Shown here piece after piece: positions 60,572 through 64,000 of a stretch of 64,000 nt of DNA. The stretch is from positions 3,886,945-3,950,944 of the forward strand of contig OU696581.1 in NCBI GenBank assembly GCA_916048095.2, written 5' to 3'. Below the pieces are notes generated by a model. The model saw only the letters and a program-made list of their open reading frames with translations, did no database searches and was not told the DNA's origin. This DNA is from Sacculina carcini (taxonomy: Eukaryota > Arthropoda > Thecostraca > Sacculinidae). Each line of letters starts with the position of its first letter. Position 1 is the stretch's first letter. A program made the translations under genes and the position numbers.

Positions 60572-61925
60572 TACATTCCCCCCTGTGAAATTGTACGGTA
60601 CTCTTATGCCGTAAAATTCTGTTTGCACTCGTCTGCGGGAAGAACGCTTGAGGTCTGTATGGTTCTGTGCTGGCGTATCCGTTGATGTGGATGATGGTGG
60701 TGCTGTTGATGATGGGAGAGTTGGTCTTGGATGCGCAGTGAAGTGCGCTTGGTGATGTCCAGCTGTCGGCACGGCAAGACTATTATTCTCTACGAATGCC
60801 GGTTTCAATCGATCTATACTGACAGTCTCTTGCCGACCGTTGCGGAGTATTTTGAAGGTTTTTTTCGTTTCAGGCAATCACCTTGAATGGGCCGTCGTAA
60901 AGGAATGATAACGGTGCTTTGTAGCCGTCTTTTCGTAACATGACGAAATTTGTTGTTTGCAGGTCGTTAATGTGCGTTGGCCGTAAGTTTCGATGTGTGG
61001 CGTTTGCAGCGAGCAATTTGTAGCCAGTTGGACCATTCTTGCGGTCGTTCGTTGTGGCCGGTAGTACGCTGAATTGCGAGCCAATGTCGATATGTTTCGA
61101 TGTGTGTGGCGTTTGCTGCGAGCAATTTGTAGCCAGTTGGACCATTCCTGCGGTCATTCGTTGTGGCCGGTAGTACGCTGAATTGCGAGCCAGTGTCGAT
61201 CAAAAACTTATATTTAGATGATGGGTCGGAAATCGAAACTTGCGAACTTGTTGAGACAGCTCGTCGATTTTGCGCTCATGTTCGCGGTACTTACGGTCAT
61301 CGGTTGACACCGCGTTGATTGCTGCTGACGGAGATGTATGCGCAGTGAGACTCATAATTCGATCGCAGGCTTCCGCGAGTTGTTCGAGTGGCGTTATCGG
61401 CGTAAACGACTGAAGAATAGGCAGGACTGATGATGGCATTGCGTTCATGAATATGTGACGGACAATTTCTGCTTTGCTGTCCTTTACTCCACCGTAGTTG
61501 CAGGCGATATCTTGAAGGTGTCGCAGAAATTCTGATGGTCTTCGGTCTCCCATTTGTTGTTGCGCCAAGATGCTGTTTAGCTGTTGGGCGGCGGATTGGC
61601 CGGAACGGGACTTGAGCGCTTGTGTGAAAAGTTCGTAAATGTTCTCAGCTGAAGACTGCAGCAGGTCGGCATAGTCTTGCAGGATATGTGCTGGAATTTG
61701 TGACGCGGTGATCTGGAATTTGTCGCGTTGTCTGATGACGGACGCTCTTGCGAATTACAGGTCCAGTTGGATGAGCCAGATATCAATATCGTCTGCGTAG
61801 AATACTGGTGGAAGTCCAACAGGTATACTGTGTTTCTGCTGTATTGGTCATTGTGAGATCTCGTTCGACTTACCAGTAATGAGAGATCGATATATGTACC
61901 GCGTGCATCACGTCGGAGTCACCAA
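60572..61925 (-). pseudogene. Element B interior: gag, protease start, integrase end
   Basis: Reading leftward, a primer-binding-site-like stretch (61905-61925, - strand ttggtgactccgacgtgatg) follows the right LTR. Next is a capsid-type Gag (about 61850-61200) with an in-frame stop near 61757 and a frame change near the start; the part 61568-61200 is open for 122 codons. A protease start with D-T-G-S comes next, present twice because of a ~109-bp tandem duplication (about 60988-61205). Finally there is an integrase C-terminal module (G-P-F then R-L-K-P-A, about 60960-60790). Next to the left LTR lies a purine run on the - strand (about 60577-60586), as expected for a polypurine tract. Confidence 0.7.
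60988..61205. repeat. About 109-bp tandem duplication within element B
   Basis: Two copies, each holding the protease active-site segment (- strand), offset 107-109 bases and differing at a few positions. Confidence 0.85.
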
Positions 61926-62242
61926 TGTTGACTCTTATGACGATAAACACGATCGGTCAAGTCAAGTCAAACAAGTCAAGTCATTTATTCATTTGAAACA
62001 GCGGCTTATATATGAAGAGTAAAATCAGCGGTGAATAATCCGTGTACATAAATAGCTATATTTCTAGGCTCCAATGTGTGACATTATCTTGCATACACGT
62101 ATGTGTTTGTGTGTCTGTGTGTATGCGTGAATCACACGGTGTGCTAAATTTGCAGATGAATGAAACGGTATGTACGTGTGTGGTGTGCGTGTATTTTTGG
62201 ACATAGTTGTGAGTAATGAAGTGCAATATGAGTTATGCTACA
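61926..62242 (-). repeat. Element B right LTR (317 bp)
   Basis: Intact LTR with TG...CA ends, followed by the agac target duplication at 62243-62246. The open frame of element A seems to begin inside it at 62170, but that is read-in from the LTR. Confidence 0.9.
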
Positions 62243-63590
62243 AGACAGCGGACATACCGAAGACTGTCGTGACGACGCCATTCGGCTTGTACGAGGCGAC
62301 ACGCATGCCTTTTGGTTTGCGGAACGCGGCGCAGACGATGCAGCGCTTCATCGACGAGGTGCTCCGCGGGCTGCCTCACGTCTACGCTTACATCGATGAC
62401 ATCCTCATCGGCAGCCCATCCATCGCTGAGCATGAGCGTGACGTGAAGGCAGTCCTCGTACGGCTGAAAAAGTACGGTGTGGTCATCAACCCCCGGAAGT
62501 GCACCTACGCCGCGTCCGCCGTGTCTTTCCTTGGGCATCGCCTCTCCGCCAACGGTATGGTGCCACTCGTGGAAAAGACACAGGACATCGTGTCTTTCCC
62601 TATGCCGCAGACGCAAGCCCAGCTACGCCGCTTTCTCGGCATGTTGGCGTTCTACCACCGGTTTCTGCCAGCAGCTGCATCCCAACTCCAGCCGCTGCAT
62701 GCACTGCTCGTTCCGGCAGGAAAGCGGTCTCGTCTGCCGGTCAAGTGGACGACTCAAGCAGAAGACGCATTCTCCGCGGCGAAACTGCAGATGGCCAACG
62801 CTGTTCGCCTGGCTCACCCCGTCAAAGAGGCTCCCATCAGTCTCCAGATTGATGCCTCAGACACAGCCGTCGGCGCCGTTCTGCAGCATTTCGTCGACCA
62901 GCAGTGGCAGCCACTGTACTTTTTCTCCAAAGCACTGCGCCCTGCTGAACGCCGTTACAGCGCCTTCGGTCGCGAGCTGCTTGCGGTGTACCTGGCCATC
63001 TGCAGGCTCCGCTACGCTGTGGAGGGCCGGCATTTCATCGTCTTCACGGACCACCGACCACTGGTGGGAGCGGTCAACTCACCATCTGATCGCTACTCTC
63101 CCCGTGAAGTTCGTCACCTCGACTTTGTCGCCCAACTGACTACCGATGTGCGTCATGTGCCTGGAGCCGAGAATGTTGTCGCCGACACCTTGTCTCGCGT
63201 CATCAACATGCTGCAGGTGCCGCACCCGCCGCTGCACGACTTCGACGCGCTGGCAGACGCGCTGGCAGACGCGCAGCAGGCTGACCCTGAGCTAACGGTA
63301 TTCGTTGACCAGCCGCAATCGCTGCAGCTCCGCCACATTAAGCTGCCCAGCGGTGCAAAACTGCTCTGCGATGAGTCGACGGGGAGGTCACGCCCAGTGA
63401 TACCAACTGCACTACGGCGTCGATGCTTTGATCTCTGGCACAACATCTCACACCCCGGCGTTCGAGCGGCACGTGATCTCACTAATGTAGTTTGCCAAAA
63501 AGAGTATGTTTGGAAATTTTGTGTGTCGATGATCAAACAACCACTTCACGTGTGTCTGCATGAAATCTCGGTAAGAGGAATTTAACTTAT
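62243..63590 (+). pseudogene. Element A: RT C-terminal part, RNase H, start of integrase
   Basis: This is the continuation of the RT split at 54707. It has T-P-F-G-L and M-P-F-G-L-x-N-A motifs, the catalytic Y-I-D-D box at about 62389-62400, a thumb region, RNase H with D in Q-I-D-A-S (about 62848), E in E-L-L-A (about 62976) and T-D-H-R-P-L (about 63046). Then comes the first part of the integrase zinc module, H-x3-H (about 63439-63453). Homology fades near 63500 before the C-x2-C pair, and the Helitron-like end at 63592 follows. Codon use is GC-rich compared with the surroundings. It is dead through the insertion and truncation. Confidence 0.8.
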
Positions 63591-63591
63591 A

Positions 63592-64000
63592 TCTATATAT
63601 ATAAAAGAGATCCTCCGTCTGTGTGTGTGTCTGTCTGTGTGTCTGTGTGTCCCACCCTCGTTGGTCCTTTTTCTATCAGCTATTACTCGGCCACCACTAA
63701 ACATACTCGCTAACAATTTGTACCATCACTTTGGATATTTTGTGTCCACACTTTACACTAAATTTTAAATTTTAAAAATTAAACCAAAAAAAGTTATAGC
63801 GGTGAAAAGACAAAATGAACCCTGAAAAATGCGAAAATTTTGGTCAATTTTCTGAAGACTACTTTTCCTAAACCAGCAATGGTGCAACTATAAAAAGTAT
63901 ACCACTGTGTAGAAAATTTTCTGTTCTACTCAACAAACTATAATTCATGCGTGTTTGTGCTCTGAATTAGTCCGCACAATGGGTGGGCTGGCGAGGCGGG
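63592..64000 (+). mobile_element. Helitron-like type-A 5' end, runs off the window
   Basis: Starts TCTATATATATAAAAGAGATCC after A63591, with a (tg)n/(tctg)n tract and then the type-A body (frames gaaccctgaaaaatgcgaaa near 63816). It is closest to the version at 35817 (tttctgaagactact). Near 63950 it switches to the hairpin-type motif gtccgcacaatgggtggg. The 3' end lies outside. Confidence 0.75.

Larger units (their letters stand above)
54708..62242 (-). mobile_element. Element B: internally deleted Ty3/gypsy retrotransposon (1,988 bp without insert)
   Basis: Two 317-bp LTRs starting TGTTGACTC and ending GCTACA flank a 1,354-bp interior on the - strand. The left LTR is split by element C. The target duplication is agac. 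The interior keeps gag, the beginning of protease and the C-terminal end of integrase, but lacks RT, RNase H and the integrase core, so it needed enzymes from a related element. The LTRs differ at only about two positions, so the insertion is recent. Confidence 0.85.

Noticed and set aside
60296..60780. 193-codon - strand frame as one protein
   Set aside because: It runs from the integrase end of element B through B's LTR into the LTR of element C, so the last third is chimeric read-through.
62170..62242. Start of the 471-codon frame (62170) as the true N terminus of the element A protein
   Set aside because: These codons lie inside the right LTR of element B; the real frame continues from 54707.

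Overview
This is a gene-poor, AT-rich stretch of animal nuclear DNA made mostly of transposable elements and segmental duplications. A divergent ionotropic glutamate-receptor-like (IR) gene family points to an arthropod or other protostome invertebrate. Nothing in the sequence fixes the species, and nothing is bacterial: no operons and no CRISPR.

Layout. 1-3382: a decayed LTR-type retrotransposon body on the + strand (gag, protease, RT/RNase H, integrase) with in-frame stops. 3753-7626: two tandem copies of an IR locus on the - strand, one truncated and one nearly complete but disabled, separated by a 22-bp tandem array. 7627-43270: a 35.6-kb block that behaves as one Helitron-type insertion. 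It starts with TC, ends with a GC-rich hairpin plus CTAG, and sits between A and T; the uninterrupted site survives in the neighbouring copy at 4330/4331. The block is a concatemer of non-autonomous Helitron-like units with no Rep/helicase gene. It includes four near-identical 4.5-6.8 kb units that differ mainly in the number (2, 1, 3, 2) of a 1,092-bp higher-order repeat.

43271-45438 continues the IR-locus flank: two hAT-type MITEs and a broken gene for a small cationic, probably secreted or membrane-bound protein. 45439-51066 is a 5.6-kb spacer with little recognisable content. 51067-54107 is an inverted copy of the left flank, with an intact version of the small protein gene (51094-51537, with a poly(A) signal) and a partial IR pseudogene. 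Without the Helitron block, the locus is a large imperfect palindrome.

54343-63590 is a three-level nest of Ty3/gypsy-type retrotransposons. Element A, a + strand RT gene, is split by element B, a 1,988-bp internally deleted element on the - strand with 317-bp LTRs and a 4-bp target duplication. The left LTR of B is in turn split by element C, a 5,541-bp element with 371-bp LTRs that look identical, a 6-bp target duplication and an uninterrupted 1,593-codon gag-pol. At 63592 another Helitron-like 5' end begins and runs off the window.

The best candidates for functional protein genes are the small protein at 51094-51537 and the gag-pol of element C. Everything else coding-like is broken or fortuitous. 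Alignments were done by eye, so identity statements are approximate.
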